Positions 8,042 to 17,052 of a stretch of DNA of 64,000 bases are shown here, one piece after another (the stretch's first letter is position 1; the number at the start of each line of letters is the position of its first letter). The stretch spans positions 1 through 64,000 of the forward strand of contig NZ_JAGEOK010000019.1 of the NCBI RefSeq assembly GCF_017573545.1, written 5' to 3'. This DNA comes from Actinomadura nitritigenes. GTDB taxonomy: Bacteria; Actinomycetota; Actinomycetes; Streptosporangiales; Streptosporangiaceae. Made by a program: the position numbers and the translations under genes. Below the pieces are notes generated by a model that saw only the letters and a list, made by a program, of their open reading frames with translations, had not been told where the DNA came from and searched no databases.

Positions 8042-10684
8042 ATGAGGGCACGAACGTCCACCGGGCAGGTCTACGCGCTCCTGGCCGACGGCACGCAGGT
8101 CGAGATCAGACAGCTGACCGAAGCCGATCGCGAGGCGGTGTGCGCGCTGCACCGCGACCTCAGCGACGAGAGCCTGTACCTGCGCTTCTTCGGGCTGAAC
8201 AGGGGGATGGCCGACCGGATCGCCGATCAGGTCTGCCGCCCGGACGGCTCGGGCCACGCGGCGCTGGGGGTCTGGCTGCGCGGCGAGCTCATCGGCATCG
8301 CGGAGTACGAGCCGTCCGACGCGCCCGGCGAAGCCGAGATCGCGATGGCGGTCGCCGACAGGATGCACCATCGCGGTGTCGGCACCCTGCTGCTGGAGCA
8401 CCTGGGATCGCTGGCCCGGGAGAACGGGATCGTGGCGTTCCGGGCCGACACCCTGGCCGAGAACGGCCCGATGCTGCGGGTCTTCGCCGATGCGGGCATG
8501 CCCGCCAAGCGCCGCGCCTCATCGGGCGTCGTCGAGATCACGATGCCGCTGGTGTCCGATGAGCATTACCTGGACGTGGTGGCCGAGCGCGAGCGGAGCG
8601 CCGACGTCGCCAGCCTCCTGCCGCTGTTCAGGCCCCGTGCGGTCGCGGTCGTCGGCGCGAGCCGGCGAGCGGGCACGGTGGGCGCGTCCGTCCTGCGCAA
8701 CATCGCGGCGGGCGGCTACGCGGGGCGGCTCTACGCGGTCAATCCGCACGCCGCCGGCACCGAGCTGCACGGAGTGCCGTGCGTGGCCGCGGTGTCCGAC
8801 CTGCCGGGGCCGGTCGACCTCGCCGTCATCACCGTCCCGGCCGACGCCGTCACCGGCGTGGCGGCCGAATGCGGGGCCTTCGGCATCCCGGCCGTCGTCG
8901 TGATCACGTCCGGGCTCACCGCCGACCAGGGCGGCGAGCTGCTGGCGGCCTGCCGGGAGCACGGCATCCGGCTCGTCGGCCCCAACTGCCTCGGCGTGGC
9001 CGACACCGGCACCGAGCTGGACGCGACCTTCGCGGCCCGCCGCCCCGCCCCCGGCGTCGCCGGGGTGGCGGTGCAGTCGGGCGGCGTCGGCATCGCGCTG
9101 ATCGATCACCTCTCCCGCCTCGGCATCGGCGTGTCGTCCTTCGCCTCCCTCGGCGACAAGTACGACGTCAGCGCCAACGACATGCTCATGTGGTGGGAGT
9201 CGGAGCAGACCACGCGGCTCGGCCTGCTGCACGTCGAGTCGTTCGGAAGCCCGCGCAAGTTCGCCCGCACGGCGCGCCGGGTGGCGTCCCGCATGCCGCT
9301 GCTGACGGTCCTCGCGGGACGCTCCGGCCCGGGCACGAAGGCGGCGGCGTCGCACACGGCCGCCGCCGCCACGCCGGAGGCCACCCGCCGGGCCCTGTTC
9401 GAGCAGGCGGGCATCGTCGCGACCGACGACCTCGGCGAGCTGGTGGACGCGGCCGCGCTGCTGGCGAGCCAGGCGCCGCCCGCCGGGCCGCGCGTGGCGG
9501 TCGTGTCCAACGCGGGGGGCGCCGGCGTCCTGGCCGCCGACGCCTGCGTTGACGCCGGACTCACCGTCCCGACCCTCGGAGCGGCGGCGCGCCGCCGGCT
9601 GACCGCGGTGCTGCCCGCGTGCTCCTCGGTCGCCGATCCCGTCGACACGACCGCGGCCGTCTCCGCCGAGACCTTCCAGCAGGCGATCCGGCTGGTCGCG
9701 GCCGACCCGTCGGTGGACGCCGTGCTCGCGGTCGTGGCGCCGACGGCGCTGGCGGATCTGACGAGCGCCCTCGACGGCTGCGCCAAACCGGTGGCCGCCG
9801 TGGTCCTGGGGCAGCCGGAGACCGTGCTGATCTCCGATCAGGGCGTTCCCTGCTACGCCTACCCGGAGAGCGCCGCTCGCGCCCTGGCGCACGCGTGGTC
9901 CTACGCCCGGCGCCGCGACCAGGCCCCCGGCCTGCCGCCCGAGCTGCCGGGGCTGCGTGCGGGCGAGGCCGCAAGGCTCATCGGCGGTTTCCTGGCGGAC
10001 GTACCGGAGGGCGGCTGGCTGCCGCCCGTCCAGGCGTTCGAACTGCTGGAGCTCTACGGGCTGCCCCTCGCGCCGTGGCGCTGGGCGTGCGGCGAGCAGG
10101 AGGCGATCGCCGCGGCGGACGAACTCGGCGGTCCCGTGGTGGTGAAGGCCGACGTCGAGGGCGTCCTGCACAAGACCGCGGCCGGGGCCCTGCGACTCGA
10201 CCTGCGCGGGCCCGAGGACGTCCGCGACGCGTACCGGGCGCTGGCCGACCGGTTCGGGGACCGGCTCCGGGGGGCGATCGTGCAGCGGATGGCCGCCGAG
10301 GGCGTCGAGGTCCTGTGCGGCGCCGTCCAGGACGACGTCTTCGGCCCCGTCGTGATCTTCGGGGCCGGCGGTGTCGACACCGAGGCCCTCGCCGACCGCA
10401 CCGCGCGGCTCGCGCCCCTCACCGAGAGGGAGGCCGGCGAACTGGCCCGCGAGCCGAGGGTGTCCGCGCTCCTCGCCGGTCATCCCGCCCGGCCCGCCGG
10501 TGATCTCCCGGCGCTGCGGGACGCGCTGCTCCGGCTCTCCCGGCTCGTGGCCGATCTTCCGGAGATCGCCGAACTGGACCTCAACCCGACGATCGTCCGG
10601 CCGGACGGCGTCGTGGCCGTCGACGCGCGCATCCGCCTGGCCCCGGGCCGCGTCTGGGATCCGTACCTCCGCCGCCTCCGTTGA
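8042..10684 (+). CDS. Fused GNAT acetyltransferase / ADP-forming acyl-CoA synthetase
   Basis: An 880-residue protein. Residues about 18-165 are a GNAT domain (EIRQLTEADREAVCALHRDL; acetyl-CoA loop near ADRMHHRGVGTLLLEHL). From about 195, FRPRAVAVVGASRRAGTVG starts the CoA-binding Rossmann domain. A succinyl-CoA-ligase-like region contains the candidate phosphohistidine His438 (ASHTAAA). An ATP-grasp domain runs from about 640 (GGPVVVKADVEGVLHKT) to the end. This architecture matches Pat/AcuA-type protein lysine acetyltransferases and NDP-forming acetate-CoA ligases. Both active regions look intact, so it could make acetyl-CoA with ATP exchange and acetylate proteins. It stands alone under its own box pair. 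Confidence 0.88.
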   Translation: MRARTSTGQVYALLADGTQVEIRQLTEADREAVCALHRDLSDESLYLRFFGLNRGMADRIADQVCRPDGSGHAALGVWLRGELIGIAEYEPSDAPGEAEIAMAVADRMHHRGVGTLLLEHLGSLARENGIVAFRADTLAENGPMLRVFADAGMPAKRRASSGVVEITMPLVSDEHYLDVVAERERSADVASLLPLFRPRAVAVVGASRRAGTVGASVLRNIAAGGYAGRLYAVNPHAAGTELHGVPCVAAVSDLPGPVDLAVITVPADAVTGVAAECGAFGIPAVVVITSGLTADQGGELLAACREHGIRLVGPNCLGVADTGTELDATFAARRPAPGVAGVAVQSGGVGIALIDHLSRLGIGVSSFASLGDKYDVSANDMLMWWESEQTTRLGLLHVESFGSPRKFARTARRVASRMPLLTVLAGRSGPGTKAAASHTAAAATPEATRRALFEQAGIVATDDLGELVDAAALLASQAPPAGPRVAVVSNAGGAGVLAADACVDAGLTVPTLGAAARRRLTAVLPACSSVADPVDTTAAVSAETFQQAIRLVAADPSVDAVLAVVAPTALADLTSALDGCAKPVAAVVLGQPETVLISDQGVPCYAYPESAARALAHAWSYARRRDQAPGLPPELPGLRAGEAARLIGGFLADVPEGGWLPPVQAFELLELYGLPLAPWRWACGEQEAIAAADELGGPVVVKADVEGVLHKTAAGALRLDLRGPEDVRDAYRALADRFGDRLRGAIVQRMAAEGVEVLCGAVQDDVFGPVVIFGAGGVDTEALADRTARLAPLTEREAGELAREPRVSALLAGHPARPAGDLPALRDALLRLSRLVADLPEIAELDLNPTIVRPDGVVAVDARIRLAPGRVWDPYLRRLR

Positions 10685-10751
10685 TCTCGGCGCTCTTCCG
10701 GGCGGCGGTTCCCGCGGGAGTTACCCCGGTTTCGGCGGGGGTACGGCCTGA

Positions 10752-10788
10752 AGGACCTTCGGCCCGCCGCACGCCCGGCGTTCGGCCC
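10752..10788 (+). promoter_or_regulatory. Paired DevR-like boxes of the CtpF-like gene
   Basis: AGGACCTTCGGCCC at 10752-10765 and CCGGCGTTCGGCCC at 10775-10788, 23 bp apart. They lie 27-64 bp before the ATG at 10816. Confidence 0.6.
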
Positions 10789-10815
10789 TGACCCGCTGAT
10801 CACGGGGTGACGAGC

Positions 10816-13515
10816 ATGAGATCCATGGCACATCATTCCGTCGCGCGTCCCGAGTCGAAGCCGGACGCGGCGGCCGCGGCGAACCCCGAGGAGCCGCTGC
10901 CGCTGCTCCGCAAGGAACTCGGAACGGGGGACCGCGGGCTGTCGGCGCGCGAGGCGGCCCGCCGGCTCGCGGTGTACGGGCCGAACGAGGTGCGCCGGCA
11001 CGAGAGGACGTCGTTCGTCCGGCTGCTCGCGGGCCAGCTGGCGCATCCGCTGGCGCTGCTGCTGTGGGGCGCCGGCGCGCTCGCCTTCATCGCCGGGATG
11101 CAGGTGCTGGGGTGGGCGATCCTCGCGGTGATCCTGGTGAACGCGGCGTTCGCGCTCCTGCAGGAGCACCAGGCCGAACGGGCCGTCGAGGCACTGGCCG
11201 CCTACCTGCCCGAACAGGCCCGAGTCGTCCGGGACGGCCGGCGCCAGGCCGTCGACGTCGCGGAGCTCGTCCCCGGTGACCTGGTGGTCATCGAAGAGGG
11301 CGACAAGGTCCCCGCCGACGCCCGGCTCACCGACGGCGCGCTGGAGCTGGACATGTCCATGCTCACCGGGGAGTCGGCCCCCGTCGAGCGCGTCGCGGCC
11401 CCGGGGCAGGAGGGGATCGCGCTCCTGCGCGAACCGAACCTGGTCTTCAGCGGGACGACCTGCACCGGGGGAGAGGCGCGGGCGATCGTGTTCGCCACCG
11501 GCGGGCACACCGAGCTCGGCCGCATCGCGGCGCTCAGCCAGCGCGCCCCGCGCCAGGACAGCCCCCTGGAGAGCCAGGTCAAGAAGGTCGCCTGGCTGAT
11601 CGCGGGCGTCGCCATCGGCATGGGCGTCGTCTTCCTGCTGATCGGCGCGCTGGTCGGCCTCCCGCTGCGGGACGCGCTGATGTTCGCCATCGGCCTGCTG
11701 GTCGCCAACGTCCCCGAAGGTCTGCTGCCCACCATCACGCTCGCCCTGGCGGTCGGCGTCCGGGTCCTGGCCAAGCAGGGCGCGGTGGTCAAGCGCCTCA
11801 GCGCGGTCGAGACCCTCGGGTCGACGAACGTGATCTGCACCGACAAGACCGGCACGCTCACCCAGAACCGGATGCGGCTGCACACCTTCTGGACTCCGGA
11901 CGCCGGAACGGTCACGGCGTCGGAGGACCGCCCGCCGCCGCCGGACCTGGCACAGGCGATCACCGACTGCACGACGGTCTCCCGTGGCGAGGACGGCGCA
12001 CTGCAGGGGGACCCGACCGAGATCGCCCTCTTCGAGGGCGCGGGCCCGGACGTCGCCGAGCGGCTGGCCGACCGGGATTCCCGCCGCCGCGCGGTCTTCC
12101 GCTTCGACGCCCGGCTGCGGCTGATGTCCACGGTCGCGGAGCGGGACGACCGGCTTCTCATCTCCGTCAAGGGCGCCCCGGAGTCGGTGCTCCGCCACGC
12201 CGACCTCACCGATGATCAGCGGACCCGGATGCTCGCCGCCGTCGACGAGCTCGCCCAGAAGGGCCTGCGGGTCCTCGCGGTGGCCGTCCGTGAGCTGCCC
12301 TCCGGGCGGCAGGTGCCGGAAAAGCGGGAGGACGCAGAGGAGGACCTGCGGCTGATCGGGCTGGTGGGCCTGTACGACCCGCCGCGTCCCCAGGTCGCCG
12401 CCGCGGTCCGCCGCTGCCACGATGCGGGCCTGCGCGTCCACATCGTCACCGGCGACAACGGGACCACGGCTGCGGCCGTCGCCCGGGAGGTCGGCATCGG
12501 CGTCCCCGAACTGCGCGTGGTCGCCGAGTCCGAAGAGGTGCACGACCACGAGCTGGACGAGCTGCTCACCGGCCCCGCCGAGATCGTCTTCGCCCGCTCC
12601 TCCCCGGAGACCAAGCTCAAGGTCGCCGACGCCCTGCGGGCCCACGGGCAGATCGTCGCGATGACCGGGGACGGCGCCAACGACGCCCCGGCCCTGCACC
12701 AGGCCCACATCGGCGTCGCCATGGGACGGTCCGGCACCGACGTCGCCCGCGAGGCGTCGACCATGGTGCTGACCGACGACAACTTCGCCACGATCGTGAC
12801 GGCGATCGAGTCCGGGCGCCGCGTCTACGACAACGTCCGCAAGTTCATCCTCTACATCTTCGCCCACGCGATCCCGGAGATCGTTCCCTTCCTGATCTTC
12901 GCGCTCAGCGGAGGGCTCGTCCCTCTGCCGCTCACCGTGCTGCAGATCCTGGCGATCGACCTCGGCACCGAGACGCTGCCCGCCCTGGCGCTCGGTCGCG
13001 AGCCGGCCGAGCCCGGCATCATGAGCCGCCCGCCCCGGCCGTCCTCCCAGGGCGTCATCTCCCGGGACATGCTGATCCGCGCCTGGGGCTACCTCGGCCT
13101 GGTCTCCGCCGTGCTGGTGATGTCGGTCTTCTTCTACGTGCTGTGGCGCGCCGGCTGGCATCCCGGTGACGCCACAGGTTCCGGCACGGCCCTCCACCAC
13201 GCCTACCTGGCGGCGACCACGGCGACCTTCGCCGGGCTGGTCACCTGCCAGATCGGCACCGCCATGGCGTCCCGCACCGACCACGCGTCGCTGCGCCAGG
13301 TCGGCCTCACGTCCAACCCCCTGCTGCTCGCGGGGATCGGCTTCGAACTCCTCTTCGCCGCGGCCCTGATCTACCTCCCGCCCTTCCAGCACCTCTTCGG
13401 CACGGCGGCCCTGCCTGCGGACGTCCTGGGCATCATCGCCGTGTTCCCCTTCATCGTCTGGGGCACCGACGAACTGCGCCGGTGGTTCCGCCGCCGCCGC
13501 GCCGCGGCCGGCTGA
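10816..13515 (+). CDS. ctpF: P2-type cation-transporting ATPase, CtpF-like
   Basis: An 899-residue P-type ATPase. Order seen: cytoplasmic N-terminal segment (EARRLAVYGPNEVRR), two transmembrane helices, actuator loop with MLTGES near 192, a PEGLLPTITLALAVG helix typical of the P2 subfamily, phosphorylation site CTDKTGTLT with Asp343, hinge TGDGANDAPALHQ, and a C-terminal helix bundle. The PEGL motif places it with Ca2+/Na+/K+ pumps rather than heavy-metal pumps. Mycobacterial CtpF (Rv1997, about 905 residues) is the DosR-regulon counterpart and is reported as a calcium exporter; the ion here is inferred. ATG 10816 is preferred; GTG 10807 and ATG 10825 are alternatives. Confidence 0.9.
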   Translation: MRSMAHHSVARPESKPDAAAAANPEEPLPLLRKELGTGDRGLSAREAARRLAVYGPNEVRRHERTSFVRLLAGQLAHPLALLLWGAGALAFIAGMQVLGWAILAVILVNAAFALLQEHQAERAVEALAAYLPEQARVVRDGRRQAVDVAELVPGDLVVIEEGDKVPADARLTDGALELDMSMLTGESAPVERVAAPGQEGIALLREPNLVFSGTTCTGGEARAIVFATGGHTELGRIAALSQRAPRQDSPLESQVKKVAWLIAGVAIGMGVVFLLIGALVGLPLRDALMFAIGLLVANVPEGLLPTITLALAVGVRVLAKQGAVVKRLSAVETLGSTNVICTDKTGTLTQNRMRLHTFWTPDAGTVTASEDRPPPPDLAQAITDCTTVSRGEDGALQGDPTEIALFEGAGPDVAERLADRDSRRRAVFRFDARLRLMSTVAERDDRLLISVKGAPESVLRHADLTDDQRTRMLAAVDELAQKGLRVLAVAVRELPSGRQVPEKREDAEEDLRLIGLVGLYDPPRPQVAAAVRRCHDAGLRVHIVTGDNGTTAAAVAREVGIGVPELRVVAESEEVHDHELDELLTGPAEIVFARSSPETKLKVADALRAHGQIVAMTGDGANDAPALHQAHIGVAMGRSGTDVAREASTMVLTDDNFATIVTAIESGRRVYDNVRKFILYIFAHAIPEIVPFLIFALSGGLVPLPLTVLQILAIDLGTETLPALALGREPAEPGIMSRPPRPSSQGVISRDMLIRAWGYLGLVSAVLVMSVFFYVLWRAGWHPGDATGSGTALHHAYLAATTATFAGLVTCQIGTAMASRTDHASLRQVGLTSNPLLLAGIGFELLFAAALIYLPPFQHLFGTAALPADVLGIIAVFPFIVWGTDELRRWFRRRRAAAG

Positions 13516-13947
13516 GCGGTGTGCCACTCGCGTGGAGTCGGTGCGAGCGGTCGTGCGCGCCTGGGCGAGGAGGCGTGGATCCGGACCGCGGCCGAGGCCG
13601 GGGCGTCCGGCATCGGGCACGTCAGGGGAGGCGGATGTCCCGTCCCTTCTTGAGGACGCATGCCAGGACGCCGGTGCCGCGCATAGCGGCGCCGAGCCAT
13701 GCCGCGATGCCCGAGAGGACGTGGGCCGTCCGGCCGGAGGTCTCCTCGGCCGTCAGAGCGGTGAGCCGGCCGGCGGGGATCAGGGCGACGATGGCGGCGA
13801 CGAACAGGAACGCGACGCCCAGTAGCGGTCGACCAGGGCGCCCGGTGGCGTGAACTTGTCCAGGGCGTTCGAACACCCACGGGATCGATCACCAGGCTCA
13901 GCCCAAACAGCAGCGTCGAGCGAGGCCCAGGGTCTCGATCACCGTGA
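13516..13947. other. Region between ctpF and the STAS gene, probably decayed coding sequence
   Basis: About 430 bases. The minus strand holds an open frame at 13622-13876 (84 codons, with one hydrophobic stretch LLGVAFLFVAAIVALI and an end LKKGRDIRLP). The sequence just upstream keeps protein-like character in other frames (LDKFTPPGALVDRYWA; MITVIETLGLA) but with intervening stops. This looks like a small membrane-protein gene broken by frameshifts. I cannot name the family. Confidence 0.3.
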
Positions 13948-14313
13948 TCATGCCGGGCGCCCGCCTCCGGTCCGCTCGCCCACGGGGAAGCGCCGGTCGA
14001 GGCCGGTGATGCGCAGGATCCTGCGCAGCAGCGGCGGGGCGTCGGTCAGCGTGAGGCCGCCGCCGCGCCGCATGGCGATCTCGTCGGCGGCGACCAGCGC
14101 CTGGAGGCCGGTGGCGTCGCAGAACGTGAGGTCGCGGGCGTCGATCTCGACCCGCGGTGGGCCGTTCTCGATGATCTCGGTGAGCAGGCCTTCCAGGTGC
14201 GCGGCCGTGAGGATGTCGAGCTCTCCGGCCACGGCGACGCGTTGGGGCGACCCGGGCCGGACCGTGGTCCGAAGCTGCGTGGACGGCGTGGGCCGTCCGG
14301 TCGTCATGTTCAT
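13948..14313 (-). CDS. STAS-domain anti-sigma-factor antagonist-like protein
   Basis: A 121-residue protein with one STAS domain (about 20-112). Recognisable parts are VAVAGELDILTAAHLEGLL and the phosphorylation loop VEIDARDLTFCDATGLQAL, where DAT replaces the usual DSS. Thr is therefore the only candidate phospho-acceptor in the loop. ATG 14313 has AGGAGA upstream. In partner-switching systems such proteins bind an anti-sigma kinase and are dephosphorylated by SpoIIE-type PP2C phosphatases. One such phosphatase is encoded at 26178 in the same island, but no kinase is visible here. A perfect DevR-like palindrome lies 69 bp upstream. Confidence 0.82.
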   Translation of the reverse strand: MNMTTGRPTPSTQLRTTVRPGSPQRVAVAGELDILTAAHLEGLLTEIIENGPPRVEIDARDLTFCDATGLQALVAADEIAMRRGGGLTLTDAPPLLRRILRITGLDRRFPVGERTGGGRPA

Positions 14314-14381
14314 GGAATCGTCTCCTGTCCGCTCGCCGCGCGGCTTTCTCAAGCCTCTGACGAGGGGCGGAGCCGGCTCCA

Positions 14382-14395
14382 GGGACCAAAGTCCC
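14382..14395 (-). promoter_or_regulatory. DevR-like box, perfect palindrome
   Basis: GGGACCAAAGTCCC is the version closest to the published mycobacterial DosR core GGGACTWWAGTCCC. It lies between the STAS gene and the Bpa-like gene, 69 bp before the STAS ATG. Confidence 0.7.
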
Positions 14396-14437
14396 CTGCG
14401 CGTCCGTGGAAGTCCGGGATCTCGGGCGCCGGGGGCG

Positions 14438-14890
14438 TCACGCGTCCGCGTCCCGGAAGGGCCTGTCCGGTGCCGGCCGGCGGCCGGCCGACATCCGCGT
14501 CGCCTGCGTTCCGAGCTGCATGAGCATGGAGGTCACCAGGCTGTCGAGCCAGCCCAGCGCGCCGGAGCAGGCCAGCCGGGTCTCCACCGGGCCGGAATGC
14601 TCGCTCAGCGCGGGGATCAGCAGGCGCGCCTCCTCGGCCAGCGGCGCCGACACCGACGCGAGGATCTCGTCCCGCAGACGGTCGAACAGCCGGCCGATCC
14701 GGCGGTCCTCCTCCTCGTCGTGAGGACCGGCGTGCATCTCCTCGTCGAGCATCGTGAGCCGGCGCCAGGCACGCAGCAGGCGCGCCGGTGCGATCACCCT
14801 GCCGCCGGTGCGCCGCGCTTCCTCGGGTCCGCCGATGAGAATGACGATCTGTGAGATTCGCGGCGTGTTCGTGCCCGCCGCCTCCTTCAT
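14438..14890 (-). CDS. Proteasome-activator (Bpa/PafE)-like protein
   Basis: A 150-residue, mostly helical protein. The central part, RIGRLFDRLRDEILASVSAPLAEEARLLI then ETRLACSGALGWLDSLVTSM (given as two pieces), resembles the helical core of the bacterial proteasome activator family (DUF2587, Rv3780). There, a C-terminal GQYL motif docks into the 20S proteasome. No such motif is present here: the chain ends RPFRDADA. Function as a proteasome activator is therefore uncertain. ATG 14890 is used; GTG 14905 would add five residues. A box-like palindrome lies about 90 bp upstream. Confidence 0.5.
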   Translation of the reverse strand: MKEAAGTNTPRISQIVILIGGPEEARRTGGRVIAPARLLRAWRRLTMLDEEMHAGPHDEEEDRRIGRLFDRLRDEILASVSAPLAEEARLLIPALSEHSGPVETRLACSGALGWLDSLVTSMLMQLGTQATRMSAGRRPAPDRPFRDADA

Positions 14891-14978
14891 GCGACCTGCG
14901 TTCACGGTTGCTCGCCCCCTCGGTCGTGCCTGACTCCGCTCTCCCTTCCATTGCAGCCGCGGCGTGGGGGCGGGAACA

Positions 14979-14992
14979 GGGCCGTAGGGCCC
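14979..14992 (-). promoter_or_regulatory. DevR-like box (weaker)
   Basis: GGGCCGTAGGGCCC, a symmetrical relative of the box, 89 bp before the ATG of the Bpa-like gene. It differs from the commonest form at the centre. Confidence 0.45.
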
Positions 14993-15015
14993 GTTCCGGC
15001 CCGCGCGGAGCCCGG

Positions 15016-15052
15016 GGGACGTAGGCACCGATGAAGCCGGGACCTTCGGCCC
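15016..15052 (+). promoter_or_regulatory. Paired DevR-like boxes
   Basis: GGGACCTTCGGCCC at 15039-15052 and a weaker GGGACGTAGGCACC at 15016-15029, 23 bp apart. They lie 76-113 bp before the ATG at 15129. Confidence 0.65.
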
Positions 15053-15128
15053 CTGCATCCGGGAACCGCCCGTGACCACGCTGGAGGTGTCGGTGAGAAC
15101 CGGCCGACGGGCTGACGAAGGAGACGAC

Positions 15129-15332
15129 ATGAAGGCGAACAAGGGCGACTGGGTGATCGTTCGCGGCCACCAGGTGGGGGAGCCGACCCGCAAGGCGCTG
15201 ATCCTCGACGTGCACGGCCACGACGGCGAGCCGCCCTACGTCGTCCGCTGGGACGACGGTCATGAGAGCACCTACTACCCCGCCTCGGACGCCGTGATCG
15301 AACAGCACGCGCCGAGCGGCGCGCACGGCTGA
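15129..15332 (+). CDS. DUF1918 protein
   Basis: A 67-residue protein with the DUF1918 pattern: MKANKGDWVIVRGHQVGEP, then ILDVHGHDGEPPYVVRWDDG and HESTYYPASDA. It has an SH3-like small barrel look. AAGGAGA precedes the ATG by 5 bases. The family is common in actinobacteria, often near stress genes, and has no settled function. It opens a run of closely spaced genes (membrane miniprotein, flavodoxin, USP) behind a box pair. Confidence 0.85.
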   Translation: MKANKGDWVIVRGHQVGEPTRKALILDVHGHDGEPPYVVRWDDGHESTYYPASDAVIEQHAPSGAHG

Positions 15333-15412
15333 CGAAGCCGTGCCTCCACGCCGGCACCGGCCGCCGCCGGGCGGTGCCGGCCGCGAAGCGAGCACGGAAC
15401 GAGGTGACCGCG

Positions 15413-15559
15413 ATGCCGGCGGGCACGCTCCTACTGGGCATTTCGATGATCGTTCTGGTGGTTCTCGGAGTGACGTTCCTCGTCGCCGTCTTCTATCTCG
15501 CCGGCCGCGGTCCGGGCCGCCACGACGACTCCGACGACAGGCCCTACCGAGGGGCCTGA
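15413..15559 (+). CDS. Small single-pass membrane protein
   Basis: 48 residues: a long hydrophobic helix (LLLGISMIVLVVLGVTFLVAV) followed by a short polar, acidic tail (DDSDDRPYRGA). GAGGTG lies 7 bases before ATG 15413. Not recognised. Its place between DUF1918 and flavodoxin genes suggests cotranscription. Confidence 0.55.
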   Translation: MPAGTLLLGISMIVLVVLGVTFLVAVFYLAGRGPGRHDDSDDRPYRGA

Positions 15560-15590
15560 AGGGCCGCCCCGGGCAGTGAGGGGAGAGACC

Positions 15591-16085
15591 ATGAAGGTGC
15601 TGGTGGCGTACGCGTCCGAACGCGGGGGCACCGCTGAGATCGCCGAGTGGATCGGCGCCGAACTGCTGCGCACGGGGGTGGACGCACAGGTCAGCCCGGC
15701 CGGGGACGTCACGACGCTCGACGGCTTCGACGCCGTCGTCCTCGGCGGCGCCCTCTACGCCGGGCGCTGGCACCGGGAGGCGCGCCGTTTCGCCCGCCAC
15801 CACGCCGGGGCCCTGGCGGATCGGCCGGTGTGGCTGTTCAGCAGCGGTCCCCTCGACCGTTCGGCCGAGGAGCGGGAGATCGCCCCGGTGCCGGGCGTGG
15901 CCAAGGTCGCCCGGCACGTCGGCGCGCGGGGGCACGCCACGTTCGGCGGCCGGCTCGACCCCGGTGCCCGCGGGTTCCTGGCCTCCCGGATCGCCCAGCG
16001 GGCGAGCGGCGACCACCGCGACCGCGACCGCGTCCGCGCATGGACGGACGCCATCGCCGACGACCTGAGGGCGGTGAGCGCATGA
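15591..16085 (+). CDS. Flavodoxin-domain protein
   Basis: A 164-residue flavodoxin-fold protein. The FMN phosphate loop is YASERGGTAEIAEWIG near the start, and later FDAVVLGGALYAGRWH and WLFSSGPLD follow the HemG/menaquinone-dependent protoporphyrinogen oxidase type of flavodoxin. It could carry electrons or act as a menaquinone-linked oxidase; haem synthesis genes are absent nearby. Its stop overlaps the next USP start (ATGA). Confidence 0.83.
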   Translation: MKVLVAYASERGGTAEIAEWIGAELLRTGVDAQVSPAGDVTTLDGFDAVVLGGALYAGRWHREARRFARHHAGALADRPVWLFSSGPLDRSAEEREIAPVPGVAKVARHVGARGHATFGGRLDPGARGFLASRIAQRASGDHRDRDRVRAWTDAIADDLRAVSA

Positions 16086-16945
16086 ACGGCATCGTCGTCG
16101 GGGTCGACGGATCCAAGCAGAGCCTGCGCGCCGTGGACTGGGCGGCGGACGAGGCGGTCCGCCGGAACGCCCCGCTGCGGATCCTGTACGTCGTCACGCC
16201 GTGGCTGTTCGACGTGCCCGTCGACCCCCGGGCGGGGGCGATGCGGGCATGGCTGCTGTACGGCGGTGAGGACATCGTCGGATACGCGGTCGACCGGGCG
16301 GGCGAACGTGCCCCCGGCCTGGACGTCACAGGGGAGCAGATCGGCGGGCAGGCCGCCGAGCTGCTCGTCGACAGGGCCCAGGACGCGCTGATGCTCGTGG
16401 TCGGCTCCCGCGGCCGAGGAGGCGTCGGAGGGCTCGTCCTGGGGTCGGTGGCGTTCCAGGTCGCCTCTCACGCACGCTGCCCGGCCGTCGTCGTCCGCGA
16501 CGCGCCGTCCGAGGAGTACGGCGAGGTCGCGCTCGGCGTGGACGGTTCGCCGGCCTCCACGGAAGCGGTCGGATTCGCCTTCGGAGAGGCCTCCGTCCGC
16601 AGAGCCCGGCTGCATGCCGTGCTCGCCTGGCCGCACCCGATCTCGACGGGCCCCGGAGACATGCAGCCCCTGGTCTATGACCCGGAGGTGGTCACGAAGG
16701 GGGAGGAGCGCGTCCTCAGCGAATGCCTGTCCGGATGGCGCGCGAAGTTCCCCGACGTCGAGGTCGTCCCAGAGGTCGTCCACGGCCGCGCCGCACCGGC
16801 GCTGGTACGCGCCTCCGAGCAGGCGGACCTGCTCGTGGTGGGTTCGCGGGGGCGCGGCGGATTCACCGGACTGCTGCTCGGATCCGTCGGCCACGCGATG
16901 CTGCACCGCTCCCGGTGCCCCGTCGCCGTGGTCGCCCCCGCCTGA
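16082..16945 (+). CDS. Universal stress protein, tandem UspA domains
   Basis: A 287-residue protein with two Usp domains. Starts are IVVGVDGSKQSLRAVDWAA and VALGVDGSPASTEAVGFAF; both ATP-binding glycine loops are complete (GSRGRGGVGGLVLGSV and GSRGRGGFTGLLLGSV). It is translationally coupled to the flavodoxin gene by ATGA and is probably the last gene of the transcript beginning at the DUF1918 gene. Confidence 0.93.
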   Translation: MNGIVVGVDGSKQSLRAVDWAADEAVRRNAPLRILYVVTPWLFDVPVDPRAGAMRAWLLYGGEDIVGYAVDRAGERAPGLDVTGEQIGGQAAELLVDRAQDALMLVVGSRGRGGVGGLVLGSVAFQVASHARCPAVVVRDAPSEEYGEVALGVDGSPASTEAVGFAFGEASVRRARLHAVLAWPHPISTGPGDMQPLVYDPEVVTKGEERVLSECLSGWRAKFPDVEVVPEVVHGRAAPALVRASEQADLLVVGSRGRGGFTGLLLGSVGHAMLHRSRCPVAVVAPA

Positions 16946-16955
16946 CCGCCGAGAC

Positions 16956-16991
16956 GGGTCCTCCAGCCCTCCCGGGCGGGACCTTCGGCAC
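16956..16991 (+). promoter_or_regulatory. Paired DevR-like boxes of the OsmC gene
   Basis: GGGACCTTCGGCAC at 16978-16991 and GGGTCCTCCAGCCC at 16956-16969, 22 bp apart, 78-113 bp before the ATG at 17069. Confidence 0.6.
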
Positions 16992-17052
16992 TCATGCGAC
17001 GGTGTCTCCCCAGGTGAGGCTATAGGTGAAGGGCAAACGACGAAACGAATGA

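Noticed and set aside
10480..13620. Minus-strand open frame of about 1046 codons opposite ctpF
   Set aside because: Antisense shadow of an intact P-type ATPase gene.
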